Positions 5,532-5,940 of a stretch of DNA of 5,940 nt are shown in pieces. A program made the translations under genes and the position numbers. Positions within the stretch are counted from its first letter, which is position 1. Every line of letters begins with the position of its first letter. The notes under the pieces were generated by a model. That model made no database searches. It worked only from the letters and a program-made list of their open reading frames with translations, and was not told the origin of the DNA. Source of the DNA: Quadrisphaera sp. (lineage in GTDB: Bacteria; Actinomycetota; Actinomycetes; Actinomycetales; Quadrisphaeraceae); NCBI GenBank assembly GCA_029258695.1, contig JARIBR010000347.1, positions 1-5,940 of the forward strand. The letters run 5' to 3'.

Positions 5532-5824
5532 AGCAGATCACGTGGCGGGCGGACGACGAGCTGGTCGAGCGGGTGCGTGCCGCGGCGGGCACGAGCGGGC
5601 GCAGCATCAACGAGTTCGTCACCCGGGTCCTCGACGCCACCACCGACCCCGACCTCGCCGGGACGGAGGCGCAGCGGGTGCGCGAGCGCCTGGCTCGAGC
5701 CGGTCTGCTGACCGTCCCGCACGGCTCGGCGGAGCGGCCCGACGCTGCCGCCCTCGCCGCGGCGGGCCGCCGGGCGGCCGCCGGGCGACCCGTGTCGGAG
5801 ATCCTGCTGGCCAACCGCGGGTGA
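5528..5824 (+). CDS. Ribbon-helix-helix antitoxin of a VapBC-type module
   Basis: The 98-residue protein begins with an Arc/MetJ-type ribbon-helix-helix pattern: a short strand QQITWRAD (2-9), helix ELVERVRAAAG (11-21), a GRS turn (24-26) and helix INEFVTRVLD (27-36). Such domains dimerise, bind operator DNA and repress their own operon. The C-terminal half (about 45-98) is helical and Ala/Arg-rich and ends GRPVSEILLANRG, resembling VapB tails that wrap the toxin's active site. The ATG at 5528 is the only one of three nearby ATGs in frame. The stop overlaps the downstream PIN gene in GTGA, the typical antitoxin-first arrangement. The subfamily is not recognised with certainty, so no symbol is given; a chromosomal vapB-like role is inferred from the fold and the neighbour. 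Confidence 0.85.
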   Translation: MQQITWRADDELVERVRAAAGTSGRSINEFVTRVLDATTDPDLAGTEAQRVRERLARAGLLTVPHGSAERPDAAALAAAGRRAAAGRPVSEILLANRG

Positions 5825-5940
5825 GCGCGTTCGCCGATGCCTCGGCGCTGGTGAAGCTCTACGTCGAGGAGGACGATCACGCCTGGGTGCGCGGGCTCGA
5901 CGGCCTCGTCGTGGCCCAGGTCTCACGGATCGAGGTGCCG
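5821..5940 (+). CDS. PIN-domain toxin, VapC-type ribonuclease, N-terminal fragment
   Basis: The first 40 codons are present; the gene leaves the window at the right edge. The sequence begins MSAFADASALVKLYVEEDDH and continues to VVAQVSRIEVP. The family hallmark D-x-S-A-L-V-K-L-Y is clear, with Asp6 as the first metal-binding acidic residue and Glu38 at the second conserved acidic position. PIN toxins of this type are magnesium-dependent RNases that cleave tRNA or rRNA when the antitoxin is lost. The GTG start at 5821 overlaps the antitoxin stop (GTGA) with no ribosome-binding site close by, so translation is probably coupled, which limits toxin relative to antitoxin. The remaining active-site acids lie outside the window, so activity cannot be judged. 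Confidence 0.88.
   Translation, partial: MSAFADASALVKLYVEEDDHAWVRGLDGLVVAQVSRIEVP

Noticed and set aside
5474..5926. Minus-strand open frames opposite the TA module (150 codons, and 121 codons at 5515-5880)
   Set aside because: They are antisense to the antitoxin and toxin genes, which have clear RHH and PIN signatures, and show no motif of their own.

Overview
The window is very GC-rich (roughly three quarters G+C by eye) and carries the gene set mihF-gmk-rpoZ-coaBC-metK in that order on the minus strand. This chromosomal cluster is characteristic of Actinomycetota. The GMP kinase P-loop wording ([10 protein letters not shown]) and the omega-subunit N-terminus ([19 protein letters not shown]) recall Micrococcales/Kineosporiales-type actinobacteria, but the genus cannot be fixed from sequence alone. 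Nothing here looks like a phage, plasmid or insertion sequence.

Layout, read along the minus strand from right to left: pyrF (5297-4335) and pyrD (4338-3226) overlap by 4 nt and encode the last and fourth steps of UMP synthesis. A 103-nt gap with a strong 9-bp hairpin and a tandem 11-bp repeat leads to mihF (3122-2811), a nucleoid-associated DNA-binding protein. mihF overlaps gmk (2814-2218) by 4 nt. A 139-nt gap with a 7-bp hairpin precedes rpoZ (2078-1635), followed 29 nt later by coaBC (1605-289). After a 128-nt gap metK begins (160-1) and runs off the window. On the plus strand, at the right end, is a toxin-antitoxin pair: a ribbon-helix-helix antitoxin (5528-5824) overlapping a PIN-domain VapC-type toxin (5821 onward, cut by the window end).

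The minus-strand genes are housekeeping: pyrimidine (pyrF, pyrD) and GMP (gmk) nucleotide supply, RNA polymerase omega, coenzyme A synthesis, SAM synthesis and chromosome architecture. The 230-nt divergent region between pyrF and the antitoxin (5298-5527) is the most structured non-coding stretch. It holds two perfect 33-bp direct repeats, a third partial inverted module, and at each end a -10-like hexamer placed so that the mRNA would begin at or next to the start codon (leaderless).

No clearly unprecedented system is visible. The best candidates for a second look are the hexapeptide-repeat C-terminal tail on the omega subunit, the 33-bp repeat array between pyrF and the TA module, the alternative-hairpin leader of mihF, and the palindromic GCAT repeat spanning the antitoxin start codon.
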